A stretch of DNA of 7,078 nt from the NCBI GenBank assembly GCA_017646885.1, contig JAGCLR010000272.1, positions 1 to 7,078 on the forward strand, written 5' to 3'. This document shows positions 1 to 6,164 of this stretch, in pieces (position 1 is the stretch's first letter; each line of letters starts with the position of its first letter). This stretch comes from Methanobrevibacter sp. (GTDB taxonomy: Archaea > Methanobacteriota > Methanobacteria > Methanobacteriales > Methanobacteriaceae). A program made the position numbers and the translations under genes. The notes under the pieces were generated by a model. It searched no databases and was not told where the DNA came from. It saw nothing but the letters and a program-made list of their open reading frames with translations.

Positions 1-1238
1 CCCATAGTTCCAAGACCTCCAGAGGATATGAACTTGCGAGGTTTTGAAATGTCCAAGAAATGAGCAGCCCACATTTGGTGAAGACCTACATCAGTTGTAA
101 CAATAGTATCTTCAGTGATTGAATTTGCAATTTCCTTGATTACCTGTTGAGGCTTTAAAGGAATGTCATTGTAGCTGACTCTTGGTATAGTAGATTTCTT
201 AAAGTCTACAATAGATTTTATCCACGCAGTCTTATCGCTTGGAGAGCTTTCTAACTCTTCAATCAATTGATTTAATACAATCTTTGCATCACCTACAATA
301 GGCAAGTCTACAGCTACATTCTTACCGATTTCAGCAGGATCGATATCTATGTGAATGACTTTAGCATTAGGCAAGAACTCTTCAAGCTTACCTGTGGTTC
401 TGTCAGAGAATCTGCAACCGATTGCAAGTAAACAGTCAGTCTTGTTAACGTTTTGATTAGCTACTTGTTTTCCATGCATACCAAGCATACCAATAGCGGA
501 ATCATCCTTTTCATCTATGATTCCTTTACCCATCAATGTGGTAGCTACAGGAGCATTGATCAATTCTGCAAGTTTCTTAACTTCATCATGAGCTCCAGAT
601 AATATGGTTCCTCCACCAGCTAAAATGAATGGTTTGTCAGCATCAAGAAGCATTTTTGCAGCTTTTGCAATTTGCTTGCTGTTTCCTTTTACAGTAGGTT
701 TGTAACCTGGAGTAGGAATTGTTCCCAATACATAATCATCCAATTCCTGTTCTTGCACTTCTTTAGGAACATCAATCAATACAGGTCCGCATCTACCAGT
801 TGAAGCGATTTCAAAACTGGTATTGATGATGCTTGGAATATCATTTGCATCTTTTGGCTGGTAGGAATGTTTGGTAATAGGCATTGTAATACCCATAATG
901 TCTACTTCCTGGAATGCATCATTACCGATTAAGTTACTTACTACCTGTCCGGTAATCGCAACAAGTGGAGATGAATCCATATATGCATTTGCAATACCGG
1001 TGACTAAATTGGTTGCACCAGGGCCAGAAGTAGCTAAACAGACACCAACTTTACCAGAAGCTCTTGCATAACCTTCAGCAGCATGTGCTGCACATTGTTC
1101 ATGTCTAACAAGTATATGCTTTAAGTCTGAGTCATATAACATGTCATAAAATGGAATAACGGTACCTCCAGGGTAACCGAATATGGTATCAACACCGTTA
1201 TCCTTTAAAGCTTGTATAATAGCGTCTCCGCCTCTCAT
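1..1238 (-). CDS. ilvB: Acetolactate synthase large (catalytic) subunit, 3' part off window
   Basis: Thiamine-diphosphate enzyme that condenses two pyruvates to acetolactate (or pyruvate plus 2-oxobutyrate to acetohydroxybutyrate), the first common step of valine, leucine and isoleucine synthesis in the cytoplasm. Reading leftwards from the ATG at 1238, 412 codons are visible; the family is usually about 550-600 residues, so the C-terminal 140 or more, including the main ThDP/Mg site (GDG...N), lie outside. Seen: FGYPGG at 20-25, the catalytic Glu47 in VRHEQ, TSGPGATN at 70-77, GQV at 97-99, a central FAD-type domain with LAGGG at 206-210, and RFSDRTTG at 276-283, which matches the RFDDRxTG of acetolactate synthases rather than other ThDP enzymes. 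The last visible residues (SGGLGTMG) begin the ThDP-binding domain. GGAAGGTT (complement of 1243-1250) lies four bases before the ATG and supports this start. ilvN and ilvC commonly follow in relatives, but that is outside the window. Confidence 0.95.
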   Translation of the reverse strand, partial: MRGGDAIIQALKDNGVDTIFGYPGGTVIPFYDMLYDSDLKHILVRHEQCAAHAAEGYARASGKVGVCLATSGPGATNLVTGIANAYMDSSPLVAITGQVVSNLIGNDAFQEVDIMGITMPITKHSYQPKDANDIPSIINTSFEIASTGRCGPVLIDVPKEVQEQELDDYVLGTIPTPGYKPTVKGNSKQIAKAAKMLLDADKPFILAGGGTILSGAHDEVKKLAELINAPVATTLMGKGIIDEKDDSAIGMLGMHGKQVANQNVNKTDCLLAIGCRFSDRTTGKLEEFLPNAKVIHIDIDPAEIGKNVAVDLPIVGDAKIVLNQLIEELESSPSDKTAWIKSIVDFKKSTIPRVSYNDIPLKPQQVIKEIANSITEDTIVTTDVGLHQMWAAHFLDISKPRKFISSGGLGTM

Positions 1239-1286
1239 TTTCAACCTTCCTTTTATTCAATAAATTCATTACGCATAATTTTGATT

Positions 1287-1310
1287 TGAAAATCCACAAT
1301 CAGATTTTCA
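1287..1310. repeat. 8-bp inverted repeat in the ilvB leader
   Basis: TGAAAATC (1287-1294) and GATTTTCA (1303-1310) are perfect inverted copies separated by eight bases. The element lies 49-72 bases before the ilvB ATG and downstream of the proposed TATA box. It could be a protein-binding operator or a small RNA hairpin in the leader of a biosynthetic gene that is usually controlled by amino-acid supply. No known regulator site is recognised in it. Confidence 0.5.
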
Positions 1311-1360
1311 TTAAAATTTAATTTTTTTATTTGTAATATAATAATATATATCCTAAGATA

Positions 1361-1368
1361 GATATAAA
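1361..1368 (-). promoter_or_regulatory. Candidate TATA box of ilvB
   Basis: On the minus strand this reads TTTATATC, seven of eight matches to the archaeal TTTAWATA box. Transcription would start roughly 25 bases further left, near 1335-1340, giving an untranslated leader of about 100 bases before the ilvB ATG. The DNA here is so AT-rich that other TATA-like positions (for example in 1335-1350) cannot be excluded. Placement is inferred from sequence only. Confidence 0.45.
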
Positions 1369-1445
1369 TATTGACATATGATTTTTAAAAAATATATACT
1401 AATAAAAACATAAATCATAACATATAGTTTTTTTATGATATAATA

Positions 1446-1453
1446 TTTATAAA
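1446..1453 (+). promoter_or_regulatory. Candidate TATA box of purD
   Basis: TTTATAAA, close to the TTTAWATA consensus, lies 38 bases before the purD ATG, so transcription would begin near 1475 and leave a leader of under 20 bases. The overlapping ATAATATTTA just upstream is an alternative box that would put the start near 1465. The leader holds GGAG at 1480-1483, eight bases before the ATG, which serves as the ribosome binding site. Confidence 0.5.
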
Positions 1454-1491
1454 AATCCTAAACATTAAAACTCTAAAATGGAGAATTAAAA

Positions 1492-2808
1492 ATGAAAGTA
1501 TTAGTTGTTGGAACCGGTGCAAGAGAACATGCAATCTGTGATGCATTGATAAAAGATGATGTAGAATTATATGCTTACATGAGCAAGAACAATCCTGGAA
1601 TAAGCAAGATTTCAACCTTCAAGAAAGGAGATGAGGGGGAAGTTGATGAAGTGGCTAAATTCGCTAAGGAAAATGGAATCGAATTGGCTGTAATCGGACC
1701 TGAAGCTCCTCTTGGAAAAGGAATTGTAAATGCTCTTGAAGCAGCTGGAGTCCCTTGTGTCGGACCGGCACAGGAATCTGCAAGGATTGAAACTGACAAG
1801 TCATTCATGAGAAACCTATTTGAAAAATACCAAATCAAGGGATCCTTGACCTACAAGGTATTTGACAACTACGAAGACATCAGCGCTTTCCTCGATGAAT
1901 ATGAAAAGGATGTTGTAGTAAAACCTGTAGGATTGACTGGTGGTAAAGGTGTAAAGATCGTAGGAGACCACCTTAAGGATAACCAAGATGCAAAAGCTTA
2001 TGCTAAGGAAGTTATGGACAATGCAATGGGCGGATTTGCACAAGTAATCATTGAAGAGAAAGTTGTTGGAGAGGAATTCACCATCCAAGCATTCTGTGAT
2101 GGAGAAAACTTAGCTCCAATGCCTGCAGCTCAAGACCATCCTCATGCTTTTGAAAACGACCAAGGATTGATCACTGGTGGTATGGGTTCCTACTCTGATG
2201 TTGGTGGATTATTGCCATTCCTCACTCAAGAGGACTACGATGAAGCTGTTGACATCATGAAAGAAACCTTAAAGGCAATAGCTAAGGAAACCACTCCTTA
2301 CAAAGGAATTCTCTACGGCCAATTCATGTTATCCAATGAAGGCCCTAAACTCATTGAATACAACGCAAGATTCGGTGACCCTGAAGCAATGAATGTGCTT
2401 CCACTTTTAAAGACCCCAATGTTAGATGTCTGTCAAGCTATTGTTGATGGAAACCTATCCGATGTTGAATTTGAAGACTTGGCTTCAGTATGCAAATACA
2501 TCGTGCCAGACGGATACCCAGACACTCCTCATGCAGGAGAGCTCATCGAAGTGGATGAGGAAGCTATTGAAGCTCTTGGCGCTAAAGTCTTCTATGCAGC
2601 TGTAAGCCAAGAGGAAGATGGAATCCATCTCTCAGGTTCAAGAGCTTTAGGAATCGTTGCTCAAGGAGAAACCATTGCTGAAGCTGAAAAAATAGCTGAA
2701 GAGGCTTGTCAATTGATTGGAGGAAATGTCTACCATAGAAGAGACGTTGGAACTGCAGCTTTAATCCAAAAACGTATCGATCATATGGAAGAAATCAGAA
2801 ACGAATAA
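1492..2808 (+). CDS. purD: Phosphoribosylamine-glycine ligase (GAR synthetase)
   Basis: Second step of de novo purine synthesis: joins glycine to 5-phosphoribosylamine using ATP, giving glycinamide ribonucleotide, in the cytoplasm. The protein is 438 residues, full length for the family. Seen in order: the N-terminal domain with the nucleotide loop GTGAREHA (7-14) and GPEAPLGKG (69-77); an ATP-grasp domain from about 100, with [13 protein letters not shown] (144-156), [18 protein letters not shown] (215-232) and the metal-binding [10 protein letters not shown] (289-298); and a C-terminal domain ending in YHRRDVG (414-420). Where bacterial enzymes have DHKR-GDGDxGPNTGGMG, this one has the DxPHA form seen in archaeal PurD. 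The start is supported by GGAG eight bases upstream, and the MKVLVVG opening is typical. It is divergent from ilvB, with separate promoters in the shared 253-base space. No oligo-T terminator follows directly, so read-through into the next gene is possible. Confidence 0.97.
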   Translation: MKVLVVGTGAREHAICDALIKDDVELYAYMSKNNPGISKISTFKKGDEGEVDEVAKFAKENGIELAVIGPEAPLGKGIVNALEAAGVPCVGPAQESARIETDKSFMRNLFEKYQIKGSLTYKVFDNYEDISAFLDEYEKDVVVKPVGLTGGKGVKIVGDHLKDNQDAKAYAKEVMDNAMGGFAQVIIEEKVVGEEFTIQAFCDGENLAPMPAAQDHPHAFENDQGLITGGMGSYSDVGGLLPFLTQEDYDEAVDIMKETLKAIAKETTPYKGILYGQFMLSNEGPKLIEYNARFGDPEAMNVLPLLKTPMLDVCQAIVDGNLSDVEFEDLASVCKYIVPDGYPDTPHAGELIEVDEEAIEALGAKVFYAAVSQEEDGIHLSGSRALGIVAQGETIAEAEKIAEEACQLIGGNVYHRRDVGTAALIQKRIDHMEEIRNE

Positions 2809-2816
2809 GCTGTTTA

Positions 2817-2830
2817 TTTAAATTTAAATG
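2817..2830 (+). promoter_or_regulatory. Candidate TATA region for the 2912 gene
   Basis: Two overlapping TATA-like boxes, TTTAAATT (2817-2824) and TTTAAATG (2823-2830), sit just after the purD stop. Transcription would begin around 2845-2855, inside the inverted repeat at 2842-2870, and leave a leader of about 60 bases. Weak support: the composition alone makes such boxes common, and the gene could also be transcribed from the purD promoter. Confidence 0.3.
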
Positions 2831-2841
2831 AATGGTTAAAG

Positions 2842-2870
2842 GTTAATTAGTTATTCATTAACTAATTAAC
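2842..2870. repeat. Perfect 12-bp inverted repeat between purD and the next gene
   Basis: GTTAATTAGTTA (2842-2853) and TAACTAATTAAC (2859-2870) are exact inverted copies around the five-base loop TTCAT. Further half-site echoes flank it: GGTTAA occurs at 2834-2839 and again at 2841-2846, and AACTAAT at 2860-2866 and again at 2871-2877. It starts 34 bases after purD and ends 42 bases before the next ATG. No T-run follows, so it is a poor terminator; an operator near the start of transcription of the 2912 gene, or an RNA hairpin, fits better. Confidence 0.7.
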
Positions 2871-2911
2871 AACTAATACTTTATTAGATTAAAAAATATT
2901 TCGGTGATTTT

Positions 2912-3898
2912 ATGTCTAAATCAGCAAAGTCTAAAAACACAACCTTGAAAAAGGTGAAGAAATTAGAAAGACAAGGAAAATACCAAAAGGCATTGAAGCT
3001 TTGTGATGAATATTTAGACAGTACTGTCGCTGAAGAAAACCTTATTTTATTGAAAATAGATCTCCTTGTTGAATATTACAATAACGATTATTTTATAGGA
3101 TTGATAAATGAATATAAAATAAAATTAACTAATTTTTTAGAGGAAGGTCAAGAGATAGAGCTTTTGAAAATCTACAATACACTTGACAATTACCTTGAAC
3201 TCAAAACCCAAAACCTGGCAAATGATGGTATCGTCAGGTCTTATCTTGCTGGAGGATTGCTGATTGATAATCTGGAAACAATTTTGGTCCTGAATGAAAT
3301 GGTTAAGGACAATTATGAAAGCATAAAGAATGATGATGATTTCATTGAAAACAAGGTTCCTCAAGAGCTTAAGAACTTTGTGGAAAATGTTTCAAAAACA
3401 ACCTATCAATATCTTGAACTCATTCTAGAAAATCCTAAAGAGCAAATAGCAAGTTCCAATTTCAATCTTGATGCAATTAGAGAAAAGTTAAGAAAATTCC
3501 TTGAACCTAAAAAAGAGGATTCCAAACCAATAGAATCAACTGAAGAAAACCTTGATGATTCAATTGTGGAAATTGAAGAGGAAGAAGAGAAAGTAGTTGA
3601 AGATGAAATGTCTGAATTTGAAGAAAAAAGTGTAGTTACTTTAGGAGAAATAATAAATCCTATAGAAAATGATGATGAGGACATCCTAGAATCAGAGGAT
3701 AGGACTGAATTTGCGAAAGAATACAGCATTGAAGAGGAAATCCAAGGCCTTAAAGATATAATTTCATATTTGAATGATAAGAACCAGTTTAAGAAGGCAT
3801 TGATTTATCAAAGAAGACTTGTTAAATTGGCAAGAGAGGAAAACATAAAACCTCATCGTGAAACCGACTTAAAGCAAAGAACACTTTCTGACTTTTAA
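2912..3898 (+). CDS. Unrecognised acidic helical protein with TPR-like ends
   Basis: I do not recognise the family. The protein has 328 residues, no signal peptide and no membrane segment, so it is probably cytoplasmic. Residues 1-24 are Lys-rich. A TPR-like helix pair begins near 11 (KKLERQGKYQKALKLCDEYL at 16-35), and leucine-rich helical sequence continues to about 198. Residues 203-264 are a strongly acidic, low-complexity linker rich in Glu, Asp and Ser (for example EIEEEEEKVVEDE, 220-232), likely disordered. After it, 272-309 forms another TPR-like helix pair (YLNDKNQFKKALIYQRRLVKLA at 286-307, broken here as YLNDKNQ and FKKALIYQRRLVKLA), then a basic tail ending in LSDF. TPR-type folds usually bind proteins, so a scaffold or adaptor role is a guess. 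GGTGAT (2903-2908) three bases before the ATG supports the start. It lies 103 bases after purD and is followed by a strong T-rich zone, so it may be the last gene of that transcript or stand alone. Confidence 0.85.
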   Translation: MSKSAKSKNTTLKKVKKLERQGKYQKALKLCDEYLDSTVAEENLILLKIDLLVEYYNNDYFIGLINEYKIKLTNFLEEGQEIELLKIYNTLDNYLELKTQNLANDGIVRSYLAGGLLIDNLETILVLNEMVKDNYESIKNDDDFIENKVPQELKNFVENVSKTTYQYLELILENPKEQIASSNFNLDAIREKLRKFLEPKKEDSKPIESTEENLDDSIVEIEEEEEKVVEDEMSEFEEKSVVTLGEIINPIENDDEDILESEDRTEFAKEYSIEEEIQGLKDIISYLNDKNQFKKALIYQRRLVKLAREENIKPHRETDLKQRTLSDF

Positions 3899-3925
3899 GA
3901 TCAAAGTTGGAAATTCTTTTATCTA

Positions 3926-3985
3926 TTTTTTAATGAATGTATCATTTAATTTCTAACCCTATTTTTAAATTTTTTTAGCTTTTTT
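3926..3985 (+). terminator. Oligo-T terminator zone after the 2912 gene
   Basis: Four T-runs follow the stop codon at 3898: six T at 3926-3931, five at 3962-3966, seven at 3970-3976 and six at 3980-3985. No stable hairpin precedes them. Archaeal RNA polymerase stops at such oligo-T tracts without needing a hairpin, so this is the probable end of the transcript and it isolates argF from the upstream genes. Confidence 0.65.
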
Positions 3986-4026
3986 ATGAAAAACCTGTTC
4001 TTTAAAGTGATAAGTTTTAATATTAT

Positions 4027-4048
4027 TAAAAATAAATATTTATTTTTA
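4027..4048. repeat. 22-bp perfect palindrome upstream of the argF TATA box
   Basis: TAAAAATAAAT (4027-4037) is followed immediately by its exact reverse complement (4038-4048) with no spacer. It ends 12 bases before the argF TATA box, a position where archaeal activators or repressors often bind. All bases are A or T, and in DNA this AT-rich such symmetry can arise by chance, so the function is uncertain. Confidence 0.5.
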
Positions 4049-4059
4049 TTATACTGAAA

Positions 4060-4067
4060 TTTATATA
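4060..4067 (+). promoter_or_regulatory. argF promoter (TATA box with BRE-like flank)
   Basis: TTTATATA is a perfect match to the archaeal consensus, preceded by the purine-rich TGAAA (4055-4059) expected of a TFB recognition element. Transcription should start near 4085-4092, giving a leader of about 30 bases that includes the ribosome binding site AAGGAGT (4110-4116), four bases before the argF ATG. This is the clearest promoter in the window. Confidence 0.75.
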
Positions 4068-4120
4068 TAAAGCATATAAATTATTTTTAAGATTTAAATG
4101 AATTTTATGAAGGAGTCTAA

Positions 4121-5038
4121 ATGAGAAGTCTATTATCAGTAAGTGATATTGAAGATGAAGTCACTAGAATCTTAGATATTGCAAGTGACTTCAAAGCAGG
4201 AAAAATGGAGGAAAAACCTCTAAAAGATCAAAAGTTAGCAATGATTTTCCAAAAATCATCTACAAGAACAAGAGTTTCCTTTGAAGTTGGAATGTATGAA
4301 TTAGGGGGAACCGCATTGTTCCTATCCACCAACGATATCCAATTGGGAAGAGGGGAACCTATTAAGGACACTGCAAAGGTATTGTCCAGATTCGTTGATG
4401 CAATCATGATTAGGGCTATTGAACACGATGATGTCATCGAACTTAGGGATGAGGCAGATGTTCCTATCATAAATGGGTTGACCAATCTTGAACACCCTTG
4501 CCAAGCATTGGCAGACATGTTGACTGTCAAGGAGCATAAGGGAGGATTTGATGGAAAATTCGTTTATGTAGGTGATGGAAACAATGTATGCAACTCACTT
4601 TTATTAATCTGCGGATGTTTAGGAATGGATATGGCTGTCGCTTGTCCAGACGAATACAAGCCAAATGCTGAAATTGTAGCAAAAGCAGAAGAATATGCTG
4701 CAAAAAACAATTCCACAATCACAATCACAAGTGATGTAAAGTCTGCTGTAAGTGGAGCGGATGTCATCTATACTGACGTTTGGGTAAGTATGGGTGATGA
4801 AGCTGAAGCTGAAAAAAGAAGAGCTGACTTTAAGGAATATCAAGTTAATCAGGACCTTATCGATTTGGCAGATGATGACGTGATCTTCATGCACTGCTTG
4901 CCTGCAATCAGAGGAGAAGAAGTTAGTGCAGAAGTGATTGATGGACCTCATTCTGTAGTTTATGACCAAGCGGAAAACAGAATGCATGCTCAAAAAGGAG
5001 TATTGTACTACTTCTTGAAAGAATTGCAAAATCAATAA
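4121..5038 (+). CDS. argF: Ornithine carbamoyltransferase
   Basis: Transfers the carbamoyl group of carbamoyl phosphate to ornithine, giving citrulline, in cytoplasmic arginine synthesis; enzymes of this family are trimers or multiples of trimers with shared active sites. The protein is 305 residues, full length. Visible signatures: the carbamoyl-phosphate loop STRTR (47-51) followed by VSFE, the HPCQ motif (125-128), GDGNNVCNSL (151-160), the ornithine-binding DVWVSMG (219-225) and HCLP (258-261). The SMG and HCLP motifs mark an ornithine enzyme and exclude the related aspartate carbamoyltransferase. The start is set by AAGGAGT just upstream and the MRSLLSVSDI opening. It has its own promoter and is cut off from the preceding gene by oligo-T tracts. 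Only weak T-runs follow the stop, so partial read-through into the TPR gene 117 bases on is possible. No other arginine-synthesis gene is adjacent. Confidence 0.97.
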   Translation: MRSLLSVSDIEDEVTRILDIASDFKAGKMEEKPLKDQKLAMIFQKSSTRTRVSFEVGMYELGGTALFLSTNDIQLGRGEPIKDTAKVLSRFVDAIMIRAIEHDDVIELRDEADVPIINGLTNLEHPCQALADMLTVKEHKGGFDGKFVYVGDGNNVCNSLLLICGCLGMDMAVACPDEYKPNAEIVAKAEEYAAKNNSTITITSDVKSAVSGADVIYTDVWVSMGDEAEAEKRRADFKEYQVNQDLIDLADDDVIFMHCLPAIRGEEVSAEVIDGPHSVVYDQAENRMHAQKGVLYYFLKELQNQ

Positions 5039-5098
5039 TCAATCTATTTGAAGATAAAAAATTTTACTTATTTAGACAATTTGACGACTCCAAAATCA

Positions 5099-5106
5099 TT
5101 TAAAAA
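5099..5106 (+). promoter_or_regulatory. Candidate TATA box of the TPR gene
   Basis: TTTAAAAA lies 57 bases before the ATG at 5156 within an A-rich context; transcription would begin near 5125-5130. It is a partial match to the archaeal consensus in a very AT-rich gap. The leader ends in GGGTGA (5146-5151), a good Shine-Dalgarno match four bases before the ATG. Confidence 0.35.
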
Positions 5107-5155
5107 AATTATCATAAAACAATTTAATTATAGTATTTAGGGAAAGGGTGAAAAC

Positions 5156-6142
5156 ATGGAATTTAATGACCCTGCATTAGAACACTTAGTAAATAAAATT
5201 ACAATTGCACTCCAAGAAAACAATAGGGAAGAGGCAGCAAGATACATGGATATTATCATTGAAGAGTATCCTGAAGTGGCAAATATCCTAATGAATTCTA
5301 TAGAATTCCAAACATTGATGGCTGAAAATGAGGAAATGGCTGAAAACGAATCTCGTGCATTAAGTGATGAAGATATCATCAAGCCTGGAAACAGCATGGA
5401 AATCGATGAGCAAAGAGTCATTGATGACATGAATGCAATGTTGGATATTGAACCTACCACTGCTCAGGAATTCATTCAAAAAGGAACTGTCTTGACAATT
5501 ACCGAACAATTTGAAGATGCTTTAGACTGTTTCAATAATGCATTGGAATTAGATCCCAATAACCTTTCTGCATTGATTTCAAAAGGAAACACTTACGAAC
5601 TTATGGAAAATTACGAAGAGGCTTCCAAGGTTTATGATATCGTGATGGAAGTTGAAGCGACTGACATTTATGACTTAATGAGTAAGGGATATGTCCTTGA
5701 AAACCATCAAAGATTTGATGACGCTTTAAAAACCTATAATAAGGCTCTCAAATCTGACAAAAACAATTCCAATATTCTATTTTTAAAAGGAAGCTGTTTA
5801 ATCAAGCTTCAAAAGCATAAGGAAGCTGTTCAAACTTTAGATGAATGCATTGAAAGATACAGCGACAACCCATATGAAACAATTTTCGAATTGGAAAATG
5901 CATACCACAACAAAGGGGTTGCATTGCATGCTTTAGAGGAAGATGATGAAGCGCTTGAAGCGTTTTCTCTTGCACTTGGAATCAATCCAAACTATCACTA
6001 CACCTATTATGAGATTGGAATTATCCAAGAAGACCGAGAGAAATATGAAAGCGCTTTAAAGAACTATGAAAAATTCCTTGAATTTGACAATACTGACTCT
6101 GAAGTAGTGGAAGCTAAGGAAAGAGTAGAGAAATTGATATAA
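5156..6142 (+). CDS. Tetratricopeptide repeat protein, function unknown
   Basis: 328 residues, no signal peptide and no membrane segment: a probable cytoplasmic protein-interaction scaffold. After an N-terminal helical, acidic part (1-100, with a TPR-like helix pair at about 7-38 and a Met/Glu-rich stretch at 53-70), six tandem TPRs of about 34 residues can be laid out: 103-136 (with the classic end FNNALELDPNN), 137-170, 171-204 (YNKALKSDKNN), 205-238, 246-280 (NKGVALHALEEDDEALEAF) and 281-314. The small residue at TPR position 8 (KG) and the Ala at position 20 recur in most copies. The final helix (315-328) would cap the array. TPR arrays bind peptides or partner proteins; no catalytic domain is present, and the partner cannot be told from sequence. 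GGGTGA four bases before the ATG supports the start. The transporter gene follows after 22 bases and is probably co-transcribed. Confidence 0.9.
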   Translation: MEFNDPALEHLVNKITIALQENNREEAARYMDIIIEEYPEVANILMNSIEFQTLMAENEEMAENESRALSDEDIIKPGNSMEIDEQRVIDDMNAMLDIEPTTAQEFIQKGTVLTITEQFEDALDCFNNALELDPNNLSALISKGNTYELMENYEEASKVYDIVMEVEATDIYDLMSKGYVLENHQRFDDALKTYNKALKSDKNNSNILFLKGSCLIKLQKHKEAVQTLDECIERYSDNPYETIFELENAYHNKGVALHALEEDDEALEAFSLALGINPNYHYTYYEIGIIQEDREKYESALKNYEKFLEFDNTDSEVVEAKERVEKLI

Positions 6143-6154
6143 TATTTTGAATAT

Positions 6155-6164
6155 GGGTGGTGTG
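6155..6164 (+). promoter_or_regulatory. Ribosome binding site that decides the transporter start
   Basis: GGGTGGTG (6155-6162) resembles the GGAGGTGA complement of archaeal 16S rRNA and lies just before the ATG at 6165. In-frame alternatives are the ATG at 6153, which overlaps this site and has no G-rich sequence ahead of it, and a TTG at 6147, also without one. The 6165 start is therefore preferred, although it is only six residues shorter than the longest option. Confidence 0.6.

Noticed and set aside
871..1071. Open frame of 66 codons on the plus strand within ilvB
   Set aside because: It is the antisense shadow of the well-conserved ilvB coding sequence and has no binding site or recognisable product.
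1253..1276. Short minus-strand reading frame in the ilvB leader encoding MRNEFIE, a possible leader peptide
   Set aside because: It has no Shine-Dalgarno sequence and no run of Ile, Leu or Val codons as expected for attenuation, and archaea are not known to use this mechanism for ilv genes.
2842..2870. Inverted repeat after purD as an intrinsic terminator
   Set aside because: The stem is AT-rich and is not followed by a T-run on the plus strand, and on the minus strand there is no gene ending there.
3406..3729. Ser/Phe-rich minus-strand open frame of 107 codons opposite the acidic linker
   Set aside because: GAA/GAT codons read backwards become TTC/ATC/TCA, so the Ser/Phe richness is a direct artefact of the acidic gene on the other strand.
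4107..4124. Five-codon frame MKESK ending in TGA that overlaps the argF ATG
   Set aside because: It is made by the ribosome binding site itself (ATGAAGGAG) and has no upstream binding site of its own; most likely incidental.
4619..5035. Minus-strand open frame of 138 codons opposite argF
   Set aside because: Antisense to a clear ornithine carbamoyltransferase; composition is Phe/Ser/Cys-rich and no family is recognisable.
2912..6142. The two unknown proteins at 2912-3898 and 5156-6142 are both exactly 328 residues, suggesting duplication
   Set aside because: Apart from generic TPR-like helices the sequences do not correspond in order; only one has an acidic linker and only one has a clear TPR array, so equal length is coincidence.
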